A stretch of 28,767 nucleotides of DNA, from positions 1 through 28,767 of the forward strand of contig VKHL01000218.1 of the NCBI GenBank assembly GCA_015146655.1, written 5' to 3'. The position numbers and the translations under genes were made by a program. Positions 8,306 through 16,346 of the stretch are shown piece by piece. This DNA comes from Ochromonas danica (Eukaryota; Sar; Chrysophyceae; Chromulinales; Chromulinaceae). The stretch's first letter is position 1; every line of letters starts with the position of its first letter. A model generated the notes under the pieces. It did not search any database, was not told the DNA's origin, and saw only the letters and a program-made list of their open reading frames with translations.

Positions 8306-8776
8306 TTATTCGGCACTGGCCAAACGTCGTTTGATTTGACGAATCATCATGTGATCCATGTTGCAAGAATAAGCACATACGCATTGCCGGCAAATCTGGT
8401 ACACTTGGCCGTCGTCCGCCAGATGGAAAAATGTGTCCAGCATTTGGCAACCAACGCATTGGACACACTGACGGATGTACCGCTGCAGTAGGCAACGCAA
8501 TTCCTCGTTGTTGTAGCTGCCTCGCATTGTGAAGCCGCGCGTGGACGAACGTACGGACATGCCCGTCAGGCAGTGGAAGCACAAGGCAATTTCCTGTGGA
8601 TCTCGCCGCAAAACCCACGCGATGTCTTCCAGCCGATCGAGTCGCGTTCGCACGGGGTTCGTAAGCACGCAACCGTTTAAGGTAGGCACTGCGCGGCGCA
8701 ATTGGGCTTGCGCATGGGACACTTCGACGGCCGAACTTAGGGCCGTCGCAACGGCGGTTGCAACCGTGACCAGCAT
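8306..8776 (-). CDS. eIF2-beta / eIF5-like translation initiation factor domain protein
   Basis: 156 residues from the ATG at 8776. Residues about 30-100 match the alpha-beta core of the eIF2-beta/eIF5 family: a strand then TNPVRTRLDRLEDIAWVLRR DP-type helix, where eIF2-beta has 'T-S-F-V-N-F-x-D-I-C-K-x-L-x-R'. FTMRGSYNNEELRCLLQRYI then corresponds to the family's 'L-V-I-K-G-R-F-...-L-R-R-Y-I'. Immediately after is a zinc ribbon: Cys107-x2-Cys110, 18 residues, Cys129-x2-Cys132, close to the spacing in eIF2-beta. The tyrosine before the last Cys pair (VYQIC) is also in place. The N-terminal lysine-block region of eIF2-beta and the HEAT domain of eIF5 are absent, so it resembles a minimal or archaeal-type aIF2-beta core. 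It could mimic or supply an initiation-complex component in infected cells. Large DNA viruses are known to carry other such factors. Confidence 0.8.
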   Translation of the reverse strand: MLVTVATAVATALSSAVEVSHAQAQLRRAVPTLNGCVLTNPVRTRLDRLEDIAWVLRRDPQEIALCFHCLTGMSVRSSTRGFTMRGSYNNEELRCLLQRYIRQCVQCVGCQMLDTFFHLADDGQVYQICRQCVCAYSCNMDHMMIRQIKRRLASAE

Positions 8777-9163
8777 TGACGTTGGTTAATATGGGCTGTT
8801 CGACAGTTGTGCAACCGTTTGTCCAGCTGTCAATACTTGACAAGTAAAGTTTCTAAACAAGCAGAGTTTTTTTTTAAATATTCGGGTCGTTCTTGCCCAC
8901 GAAACAGACTTTCAAAAAAAATAATCATTCACACTTACAACAATCAAAAAATGATTCGAAAATACTGCAAAATGACGCAGCAATCGAAAAAGTGCATGGC
9001 CAAGTGCGGCGACGCAGTGCTTTGTTCAATGGTTCGTTTAACTTTGCAATTTTGGGCGCTTGTTGATTGCACAAAAAAACAAACAAAAAAAGTATTACAA
9101 AGGGCGCATTTGGGGTGAGCGCTCACGCTGATCCGCTCTCGACATAATCCAAAATCGACAACC
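8777..9163. other. 387-bp intergenic region between divergent genes
   Basis: No gene recognised. It holds an element also present upstream of the LamG gene at 9976, A/T-rich runs near 8868-8875 and 9068-9092, and a perfect 12-bp palindrome gtgagcgctcac at about 9115-9126. It probably carries the promoters of the eIF2-beta-like gene (leftward) and the small ORF at 9164 (rightward). Confidence 0.5.
8785..8814. repeat. Dispersed element, copy 1
   Basis: Reads gttaatatgggctg followed by ttcgacagttgtgca. The same two words occur at 9938-9976 separated by an additional short segment. The second word contains an imperfect palindrome around ttcga. It sits just upstream of the eIF2-beta-like start codon and may be a promoter or operator-like element. 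Confidence 0.6.
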
Positions 9164-9493
9164 ATGTTTTCGACAAATCTCCGTCTGACAAAGCTTGCTG
9201 ATTCTTTGCGCCGTGTGCGTGATGAAATCGATGAAGCAATTCGCTTTTTTGACTTGGTCGATCTTTCTTCGGAGACTCAACCGGAGACTCAACCGGAGAC
9301 TCAACCGGAGACTCAATCGGAGACTCAATTGGAGATCGAGCCTCAATCACGACAACATTGTATTTCGCCACAACTTGCTGTGTTTTGCAAGAAATCCGAT
9401 CTGATGCAACTCAGAAGTGTACGCCACACGCCTGAACACGGCAGGCAAATTGCCATGTTAGAGGAAGAAGCGAGAGCAAGTCGCTGTCGTTAG
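9164..9493 (+). CDS. Small ORF with PETQ repeat
   Basis: 109 residues, not recognised. Residues 1-35 form a predicted amphipathic helix (LADSLRRVRDEIDEAIRFFD). Then comes a 4-residue tandem repeat ETQP/ETQS/ETQL encoded by a 12-bp repeat, and a polar C-terminus. The helical start and the extended acidic Gln-rich repeat suggest a coiled-coil or adaptor peptide. A second small ORF lies 24 bp downstream on the same strand. Confidence 0.5.
   Translation: MFSTNLRLTKLADSLRRVRDEIDEAIRFFDLVDLSSETQPETQPETQPETQSETQLEIEPQSRQHCISPQLAVFCKKSDLMQLRSVRHTPEHGRQIAMLEEEARASRCR
9270..9335. repeat. 12-bp coding repeat, about 5 copies
   Basis: ggagactcaacc is repeated head to tail with a few substitutions at the right edge. 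It encodes the PETQ tract in the small ORF. Short in-frame repeats of this kind recur in several genes of this window. Confidence 0.88.
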
Positions 9494-9517
9494 GCAATTG
9501 AGGACGGCACCTCGGAC

Positions 9518-9835
9518 ATGGTTGCTCATTGTTTCACTACGTTCAGCAGCATGGACGACACGCAAGATGTGGAATGTCGTAATTTGATATTCGAAGAATA
9601 CTCAGTGCGCGGTGAGCGAAAGCACTTGTTCAAGGCCAGAATGCCCACTGCTTATCAACAGCATTACGGATTGAATCCCGGGCGAGAAGGTCGAGCGGGT
9701 TGTATTGTCGCCGTCACCGTTGTCCTTGATAATGCTCTCAAGAACGTTGTCGAACAAAACACAGAAAAGTTTCCTTGCAAGTTTACGTTGTACAAGTGCA
9801 AGATTGACGTTCCATTTCGTTGGGTGTCCGATTAA
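9518..9835 (+). CDS. Small ORF, unknown
   Basis: 105 residues from the ATG at 9518. Not recognised. It has a balanced amino-acid composition with alternating hydrophobic segments (CIVAVTVVLDNALKNVVEQ and FTLYKCKIDVPFRW), which look like strand-helix-strand elements and favour a real folded protein. It lies downstream of and close to the PETQ-repeat ORF and upstream of the two LamG genes on the same strand. Confidence 0.5.
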   Translation: MVAHCFTTFSSMDDTQDVECRNLIFEEYSVRGERKHLFKARMPTAYQQHYGLNPGREGRAGCIVAVTVVLDNALKNVVEQNTEKFPCKFTLYKCKIDVPFRWVSD

Positions 9836-9937
9836 CCTCAGCGGCAAAATGACGAATGCATACACCACATACACAAAACATGTAGTCGTGTAAAAATAAC
9901 ACTTGATTTGTTAAGCAGCATTTTAACACGCCATCCG

Positions 9938-9976
9938 TTAATACGGGCTGGCACTGAACTGTTCGACAGTTGTGCA
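9938..9976. repeat. Dispersed element, copy 2
   Basis: Carries gttaatacgggctg and ctgttcgacagttgtgca, matching the element at 8785-8814 with a short extra segment between the two words. It runs directly into the possible start of the LamG gene at 9976, so it is a plausible promoter or 5'-UTR element shared by two genes. Confidence 0.6.
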
Positions 9977-10006
9977 TGTTTCCAGCCCATTGCAAAAGGA
10001 AGAAAA
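9973..10006. repeat. 5' element of tandem LamG genes, copy 1
   Basis: Begins tgcatgtttccagcccattg and ends aaaggaagaaaa. It is nearly identical to 10778-10812. Located at the 5' end of LamG gene 2; the pair marks a gene duplication that included upstream sequence. Confidence 0.75.
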
Positions 10007-10725
10007 AGTATATGTTGTTAAGCAGTATTCTAAATCCACTCAAATATTCTGCAGTCAAGTTGTTTGTGCCAATTGTTGGTTCCATTTGGTATCAATCGTT
10101 CACAACAACGACAACGCTGGATGTGTGGACGGCCGATGGAACCACGAATGGGACGAACACCGGCACGCTGCCTTTGAGCACCGACAAACCACCCAATGCC
10201 TATGCAACTGGAGTCACGAATTCAGTGCAAGGCGACAGCGTCAACCGAAGATACATCAACATACCCACCTTTGCATTCAATTCTTCGGCCGGGTTGTCGA
10301 TTGCTGTGTGGATCAAATGCACCGCGATCATCTCTACCGGAGATGTTAAATGGTTCGAACTCGATCGCACAGAAGGACCCATGTTGCTTCAAGCCAGAAA
10401 TTCGCTGACGTTTTATCCCAACAATCAAAGCGGATTCACACTTGCCAGCACAAACACTTGGCATCACATTGTGATTTGCATGAATCGAACATCCAACATC
10501 CAGCAATGTCATGTCAATGGTGGTTTGGTGATCACCAACAATCCCATCAACACATCGGTGAGCAACCCCTTCCCGACATCAACCTCCCAAATTGCCGGGG
10601 GAAAATTGGGTTGCTCCATTTCATCGTCACATCAACCAATGAATGGATGTTTGTCGGATTTCAGATTGTACAGTTTTGTATTGAATGCCACTCAGGTTGC
10701 CAACATTTTTTCCGGCAAGAGTTGA
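9976..10725 (+). CDS. LamG / concanavalin A-like jelly-roll protein 2
   Basis: 249 residues from the ATG at 9976; an ATG at 10012 is an alternative. It shows a LamG domain: SSAGLSIAVWIKC opens the usual 'F-T-I-S-A-W-V-K' strand, and NTWHHIVICMNRTSNIQQCHVNG is the diagnostic 'W-H-H-I-V ... V-N-G' block. It closes with MNGCLSDFRLYSFVLNATQV, matching 'D-x-R-I-Y-x-x-x-L-s-x-x-x-i'. A hydrophobic segment near the N-terminus (VKLFVPIVGSIWY) could be a signal anchor. It forms a tandem pair with the next LamG gene. Both have a near-identical element of about 34 bp at their 5' end, beginning tgcatgtttccagcccattg. Probable role: a carbohydrate-binding or structural protein. Confidence 0.85.
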   Translation: MFPAHCKRKKKYMLLSSILNPLKYSAVKLFVPIVGSIWYQSFTTTTTLDVWTADGTTNGTNTGTLPLSTDKPPNAYATGVTNSVQGDSVNRRYINIPTFAFNSSAGLSIAVWIKCTAIISTGDVKWFELDRTEGPMLLQARNSLTFYPNNQSGFTLASTNTWHHIVICMNRTSNIQQCHVNGGLVITNNPINTSVSNPFPTSTSQIAGGKLGCSISSSHQPMNGCLSDFRLYSFVLNATQVANIFSGKS

Positions 10726-10752
10726 TTTGAACAAACAGCGTTGTTTTGTTAT

Positions 10753-11487
10753 ATGCCATTTTGTTTGGGCAGCATTTTGCATGTTTCCAGCCCATTGCCA
10801 AAGGAAGAAAATGTGGGTGTTCTTCCCCAGCCGTGGTTGTTGTTCACCTTCGACAATGCATCCAATTCGGTCGTGTATGCAGAGAATACAAGCACGCTGG
10901 CCTCCGTTGCGGGTCAACTATATGGCGGCGCGACCGTCCGAACCGATGCCCCTCCCAGTCCAGCAAAAGGAGGCTGTTTGGACTTGTCCAGCGGAAGCGC
11001 AACCGACTATTTAAGCATCACAAGCGCAATTGCCATCCCTTCAAACGGCATGTCTATTGTCATGTATGTGTATCCGTTTGATTTCACACCAAGACAAGCC
11101 ATTCTGAACATCGGCAATGGACTTCCCAACGAGAACATCATGATGGGGTTGTATGAAAACACACAAACGCCCACTGGATGGTTTTGTTATTATTACAACA
11201 ATGCGTCCAAAAAGGCAAGTGCGATTTGGAATGTTCCGCCGGTCAATCCTTTGCAATGGAATCTGTTCTGTTGGACATTCAGTGCAACCGCAAGCGATGG
11301 ATTCTGCACATGGACACTGTACATCAACAAAAATCGTGTCTCTTCCGTGAACTCCATGATGTATCCTGCAAGTGTTTCGCGTGGTTTGGACATCGGCAAA
11401 GGCAATCAAGGTTGCAAACTTTTGGTGGATCACTTTGCGATTTATCCCGGAGAATTGACGCAACTTCAAATCAATGCTCTGCCGTAA
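10753..11487 (+). CDS. LamG / concanavalin A-like jelly-roll protein 3
   Basis: 244 residues from the ATG at 10753. The LamG pattern is clear. WLLFTFDNASNSVVY opens the sandwich and GMSIVMYVYPF is the central strand. NPLQWNLFCWTFSATASDGFCTWTLYINK matches the 'W-x-h-x-x-x-t-...-W-x-L-Y-i-N' block, and LLVDHFAIYPGELTQLQI closes the domain. The start is uncertain because the 5' element shared with LamG gene 2 lies inside the first codons. It is the last gene before the CCCTAA tract. The three LamG proteins are clearly diverged from each other, so the duplications are not recent. Confidence 0.85.
   Translation: MPFCLGSILHVSSPLPKEENVGVLPQPWLLFTFDNASNSVVYAENTSTLASVAGQLYGGATVRTDAPPSPAKGGCLDLSSGSATDYLSITSAIAIPSNGMSIVMYVYPFDFTPRQAILNIGNGLPNENIMMGLYENTQTPTGWFCYYYNNASKKASAIWNVPPVNPLQWNLFCWTFSATASDGFCTWTLYINKNRVSSVNSMMYPASVSRGLDIGKGNQGCKLLVDHFAIYPGELTQLQINALP
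10778..10812. repeat. 5' element of tandem LamG genes, copy 2
   Basis: Second copy of the element at 9973-10006, with one or two differences. It is better conserved than the LamG coding regions that follow, which suggests a conserved function such as a promoter or RNA element. Confidence 0.75.
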
Positions 11488-11673
11488 GAAAAATCCCGTT
11501 TTCCATTCCGTCACATCACCAAAAAAAACGGTCAACAAGCTGCAGGCGCCGTGCACACCCAGCTTGCACCGTGTGTGCAGCCATCTCTATGCGGGTCGCC
11601 AACCCCGACATCGGCACATATTCATAAGGGCAGCCCGTCGATGTCCGGGGGTGGATGTCTGTTGTCGACTTGA

Positions 11674-11701
11674 CCCTAACCCTAACCCTAACCCTTACCC
11701 T
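11674..11701. repeat. Interstitial telomere tract, CCCTAA orientation
   Basis: Three exact CCCTAA units followed by CCCTTA and CCCT. In this orientation the tract looks like the left end of a chromosome that extends to the right. It lies 186 bp after the last LamG gene; those 186 bp hold no recognised gene. Confidence 0.93.
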
Positions 11702-12138
11702 CGCATTCTCCATCACCTTCTGGTTGTTGAGAAAAAGGGTTTTTGATAAAGTTCAAAAATGGATTTTGCATCATAGCTCTTCAAGGAAGCGGAGTTCCCT
11801 CATGCGAGGGTCATATTCTTGAAGCGCGAAAAAAGGGCTTTCAAATGGTGTATTTGGATTTGCAAACTGACAACGATTTGGTCAGGAAAAATGCAAGAAC
11901 TCGTTTTTGGTGACCGTTGCCCGGATAAGCCTGTACAGTAGAACTGTTCGAACACAGCTGCCTCCGAACACTAATCACCACCAAACTCGTGAAAATGGCT
12001 TTCAAAGCCAATTTTGTTGATCAGCAAACTCACAAAACAGTTTGTGGCTGGGCTTTTTGAGCGGCGTGTGTTTTTGATGAAAGGGTCGTTGGTCGTTGAG
12101 GGTGGTGCAGTCTTGACAAGGAAATATAGTCCTAGGCA
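11702..12138. other. 437-bp region upstream of the effector-like gene
   Basis: No gene called. One short frame (near 11767-11910) reads like protein for about 45 residues, and could be an exon or the remains of an older gene. I do not connect it to the downstream gene. No TATA-like or repeat element stands out. Confidence 0.4.
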
Positions 12139-14181
12139 ATGCATGAGTTTGCAGATGGTGCTGTCGACCACGACGAAAATATTCTCAACAATGACTTCGT
12201 GGGTCTCCATATAAAGGGATCTTCTGTTGTGGAAAGCCCAGCGCCGACAAAGCCAAGAGTTCGTAAGACTCGCAGCGAGTTGAGCGTGGCTGGGATCAGG
12301 GAAAAAACTCTCACATTTACGGACGAAAGTGAAGCACAGGCCTCCTTCTTGAAATGTTTCGGCGATGTGTTCATCGACTCAAGTAGAAACGAGCATTCGC
12401 TGACACTGTGTGGCAAGCTTGCAGAGCTCGCAGCAGGCAGACTGGAAGGACAGCGGAACTGCTTTCTCGGCTTGGGAGCCAGAGGCATTGGTAAGTCCCA
12501 GTTCTTTACCGCACTGGGAGACTGGTTCACCCGCATCGGGGACAGCAACTCTGCCTTTCTATACCGGCAGATGGGCGTTACAGATAACAGCTCGCCATTC
12601 AACACCGAAACAACGAATGTTCGAAAAATCATTCGTTACCTTGCCTTGAAACTGAAATGGGACAACGTCCCCGAGGAATCATGGGAAAACTCCACGGAAT
12701 GCATGGATTGGCTTCTCGCCAACAACAAGAGAGTGTTCCTCGTCTTAGACGAGTTTGAGCAGTGCTACCGTGTAAGAAACACTGCAGGCCTGATCAGTGA
12801 ACTGGCTGAAGTAGGCGGAGATGCGGGGCAGAGGCCTCTTGTAATTGCTCTTTTGGGATCTTCATCGCGATTACGCAGCCTATGCTTCAACAAAGGTGAT
12901 CCCGAGGAGATGGAGAAGGCGGGATTCCATGGATATGCAGGTGCGCCAAATCTTAACAGCACGAAGTTTCTACCTCTCATTTTCTCTCCGATTACCACTG
13001 CGGAATCAACGAGGCAAGTGCTCTCTTGTCTTGTGGACGTCGTCCCACCTTTAAAGGATTTCGATTTTGCAAGGCTCTGCAAGGCGAGTAGGGGTGAAGT
13101 TCGTGCTTTCAAGGAAACCTTTGGGAGAATGAAGACGCATTCTGTCCAAGATGCGTTCAAGGTTCAGCGTAATGAAGCATGGGATTATCCAGTTAACAAA
13201 AAGATTCTGAGTATTATATGGCAGGGTGTGCAACGATCAATTCAAGATTGTACGCTCTCCCACGAGCACCTCTCCGTCGTGATGAATCTTTCCGTCGAGT
13301 TCACGCAGCAGGTTCAGTTACCGCTGAGCGTTTCTAAAGAGACATTTATCGAGGCAGGCATTAGTACTAGTCAGTTATACCAATGCGGAGATGAAAGCGT
13401 AATCGCGTTCGATGGCAGCAAGGCGTCATTTTTGCATCCCGCGGACATCGAATGCTACATCTCACTGTTCGGCAATGCGCCGCGCACTGACGGAAGACTG
13501 ACACTCGCAGAGCAGATCTCACTGCTCAATGCCAACAATGCCAGCTCGGACGAGGTGAACGAGCGCCTCGTGTGTGAATCACTCTGTGAGCATGGCATCG
13601 CGCTGGAGGATCTAGGGCATCTGAAGTTTGCTAGTGGTTCTATTACTGCCCCCGAGTGCTGCCATGGCGTGGTGCGAGTCGAGGCAAGACGTTTGACTGC
13701 TGCCCATGATGCCCGTGATGAATTGTTGAATCAGTCGTTTCTCGGTCTCCACGCTTTCGGGGGGGAAGGCGACAATAATGCTGCTGCTGCCCATCTGCGC
13801 AAGGAATTTCCTGACGAGCTTGGCGGTGATCTCATCGCAGTCTTCCAAGTTCAAGGGATGGAAAGTGTTCGCTTCATCGTGGTGCGTGTGCAGATCAAGC
13901 TGGGCATATCTATCAAGACCAATGCTGATGAAAGCGAGCGAACGCCGATCATGAAGATGATGGAAAATGAGCGCTTCTTCGTTGAGGCCCTTGGCGTAAC
14001 AGCAGAGGAGGTAATCTTTGTTCGAGTACTTTGGTCGTCACAACGCACCCGAGCGACATCTGATTTTACCCAGCACATTATTGTCATCAAGTCTGATGAC
14101 ATGATGAACTACTGGATCGAGCCGGTTAAGCATTTTGTGCAAGAACGAAGATTGAGCGCGTATGGTTTCCGACCGTCGTGA
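12139..14181 (+). CDS. Crinkler/RHS-like P-loop NTPase effector protein
   Basis: 680 residues from the ATG at 12139. A P-loop NTPase core is clear: Walker A GARGIGKS at residues 113-120, Walker B VFLVLDEFE at about 199-207 with Asp204-Glu205, and a sensor-like ALLGSSSRLRSL at 237-248. This order and spacing are those of the STAND-like NTPase found in Crinkler (CRN) and RHS-type effector proteins. A C-terminal segment RFIVVRVQIKLGISI (VQIK at about 584-587) resembles the core strand of restriction-endonuclease-fold nucleases that often follow this NTPase. A CRN-type header (LFLAK motif) is not seen at the N-terminus, so assignment to CRN proper is tentative. The gene is flanked by outward-facing telomere tracts and lies amid AT-rich DNA, unlike its neighbours. 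It is probably a host subtelomeric gene rather than part of the virus-like block. Confidence 0.78.
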   Translation: MHEFADGAVDHDENILNNDFVGLHIKGSSVVESPAPTKPRVRKTRSELSVAGIREKTLTFTDESEAQASFLKCFGDVFIDSSRNEHSLTLCGKLAELAAGRLEGQRNCFLGLGARGIGKSQFFTALGDWFTRIGDSNSAFLYRQMGVTDNSSPFNTETTNVRKIIRYLALKLKWDNVPEESWENSTECMDWLLANNKRVFLVLDEFEQCYRVRNTAGLISELAEVGGDAGQRPLVIALLGSSSRLRSLCFNKGDPEEMEKAGFHGYAGAPNLNSTKFLPLIFSPITTAESTRQVLSCLVDVVPPLKDFDFARLCKASRGEVRAFKETFGRMKTHSVQDAFKVQRNEAWDYPVNKKILSIIWQGVQRSIQDCTLSHEHLSVVMNLSVEFTQQVQLPLSVSKETFIEAGISTSQLYQCGDESVIAFDGSKASFLHPADIECYISLFGNAPRTDGRLTLAEQISLLNANNASSDEVNERLVCESLCEHGIALEDLGHLKFASGSITAPECCHGVVRVEARRLTAAHDARDELLNQSFLGLHAFGGEGDNNAAAAHLRKEFPDELGGDLIAVFQVQGMESVRFIVVRVQIKLGISIKTNADESERTPIMKMMENERFFVEALGVTAEEVIFVRVLWSSQRTRATSDFTQHIIVIKSDDMMNYWIEPVKHFVQERRLSAYGFRPS

Positions 14182-15795
14182 AGTAGCATTGTTTATGCGT
14201 GATTGCTTTGCGTGTTGATGTGTATACTTGTCTTCTATGAACAGATGACTAGTTTGGGTGTGTAGTAGCCTAATGTGTGCTAATCTACTAATAACCCAGT
14301 AATAATTTCAAAACCCTCTGTAGCTAAGCCATTATATTAGCTTTAAAGGGGTGTATTGTTGGGAGGAGTAATGATGTTTCCCACTAACTTCAATGTCAAA
14401 ACTCATTTCAATGCAATCCATGGTGCAAAAGTGATCATGAAGACCCTGCCTTGCTTGTAATGAGCATTGGCCTTAAAGGGGTGGAATAACGGCAGCAATA
14501 TGATGCCCTTAATGAAACGTAGCAGATACCATAAAAAGTTGGTTAATCATGCTGAACGTGCCTACTCGCCATTGTTGGGAATAATAGCATAATGCTGTTT
14601 CCCACTAGGTTTAATGCGAAGCTCGCGACGTACTTATCGTTTGTGTATTATTCATAGTAGAAAAGTGACCATGAAGACCCTGCTTTGTCTGTGATGAGCA
14701 AACGGCCCTAAAGGGGTGTAGTAATGGGAGCATGGTGCCCCTTAAAGACTACTTGTAAAGACGAAATGCAAAGCTTCAACCTTCTTCAACATGTTAATCA
14801 TTACATCATCATGATGACAATGAAAATGGTCGATGACAACCCATGCATAATAACTGTGTGCAACAACAGAGAAAAGGGTCGTCCCCTTAGAATAAGTACA
14901 AAATGCAAACATACAAAGTACCAACATTTAAAACAAAACAAAGCAAACGATGATGATAAAACGAACATCATTCAACTCATTGCAAACAATGCACTTAGAC
15001 AAAAGGTGACGGACTAAAGTACCCTCCTTAACACCCAAATAACATGATGATCAAATACTGCAAGGAAAGCATTCAAACATACAACGACGGTGACAATGAA
15101 CACCAAAGAAAAATGATGACAGAAGAAAGGCATCATCACCCAGCACATGGCAAACAAAGCATTCAAACATAAGGTGGTGGGCTAACCCTCATTTACATCA
15201 GGGAAACATGATGACAAAAGAATGCATCAATATTGCCATGACACTCTTCAGTCCATAAGCATTCCTAAGATCTACAGCAGATCTCATCAAGCAACTCACA
15301 TATCTATCATGACAACAATCTATCTATCGTCACATGACCACAATCATGCTGTCTCTGACAACATGCAGAGAAGAGATCTTGAACAAAGGGAACTCTCCCC
15401 CAACTTCTCTACCAATACTTCAATGACTACAACATCGCTAAGTTGCATAGGTTGTACGTCTTCATTCTTCAGCAATAATATCACTCCTTGCCAATGACTT
15501 GACGAGAATGATCTTCAATTGCTCTTCCCTAAAGAGGAAAGACGAAACAAACAAAAGAGGCTATAAAGAAATGTGGATGAGATATTATCAGAAAGCAAAG
15601 AACAAATTGAAAGCTCACCTGATGTAACATCAGCAAATAGCTTCATTCTTCTTTCATTTTCTTCCTTGCAAACAGCCGATCGGCTAATCAAACAACGCGA
15701 TGTTTGGAAACTGTTTGCCCTCCAAACTAGAAGCAGTTTTTTTACGATTGCCCAACTGTTTATACAGTACATAACATTTAGACAGTATGTTTGCA
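14182..15795. other. AT-rich non-coding region with degenerate repeats
   Basis: About 1.6 kb without a convincing gene. The plus strand is A-rich, with many runs such as caaagcattcaaacata (near 15157) and related words near 15067. Short ORFs here have low-complexity composition and are not called. The left part holds a diverged direct repeat, listed separately. Texture and base composition differ sharply from the gene-dense blocks on either side. Confidence 0.7.
14344..14746. repeat. Diverged direct repeat, two copies
   Basis: Copy A covers about 14356-14512 and copy B about 14572-14746. Shared words in the same order include ttgttggga, tgtttcccacta, catgaagaccctgc, atgagca and atg-tgccc-tta. 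The word aaaggggtg occurs at about 14346, 14475 and 14711. Spacing of the copies is about 216 bp. They are old compared with the satellite arrays; possibly a non-autonomous element or an amplified 3' region. Confidence 0.7.
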
Positions 15796-16229
15796 TGTTC
15801 AGACGAACTCAACGAACTCAATGTTTCGTTGCAAAGCGCAAAGTGATTCAAACATGTTCAGTCGAAATGTTTCGTTGCAAAGCGCAAAGTGTTGCAAACA
15901 TGTTCAGTCGAAATGTTTCGTTGCAAAGAGCAAAGTGTTGCAAACATGTTCAGACGAACTCAACGAACTCAATGTTTCGTTGCAAAGCGCAAAGTGATTC
16001 AAACATGTTCAGACGAACTCAACGAACTCAATGTTTCGTTGCAAAGCGCAAAGTGTTGCAAACATGTTCAGTCGAACTCAACGAACTCAATGTTTCGTTG
16101 CAAAGAGCAAAGTGATTCAAACATGTTCAGACGAACGAACTCAATGTTTCGTTGCAAAGCGCAAAGTGATTCAAACATGTTCAGTCGAACTCAACGAACT
16201 CAATGTTTCGTTGCAAAGCGCAAAGTGTT
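15796..16229. repeat. Satellite array, eight copies, next to a telomere tract
   Basis: The core atgtttcgttgcaaagcgca (some copies with gagca) starts at 15821, 15867, 15912, 15972, 16031, 16089, 16144 and 16203, with spacings of 45-60 bp. The variable part has acatgttcagtcgaa or acatgttcagacgaactcaa. Copies are almost identical. It abuts the TTAGGG tract at 16228, the normal arrangement for a subtelomeric satellite. Confidence 0.92.
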
Positions 16230-16243
16230 AGGGGGTTAGGGTT
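16228..16243. repeat. Interstitial telomere tract, TTAGGG orientation
   Basis: TTAGGGGGTTAGGGTT, two units with a two-base expansion in the first. The orientation is that of a right chromosome end. With the CCCTAA tract at 11674 it bounds a 4.57-kb segment whose two ends both face outward, like a linear chromosome. Confidence 0.85.
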
Positions 16244-16346
16244 TTAAAGTTGGCATGATGTGTTTGTGTGTTCTCATGACTTGACTTTCACATGATCATT
16301 TCTAATTGTCCAAACTGCCTATCAAACTGCCCGTTCGTGCGCTGAA

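Noticed and set aside
15573-16239. ORFs of up to 180 residues across the satellite array
   Set aside because: The same peptide words appear in all three frames because spacings vary; they are a product of the repeat.
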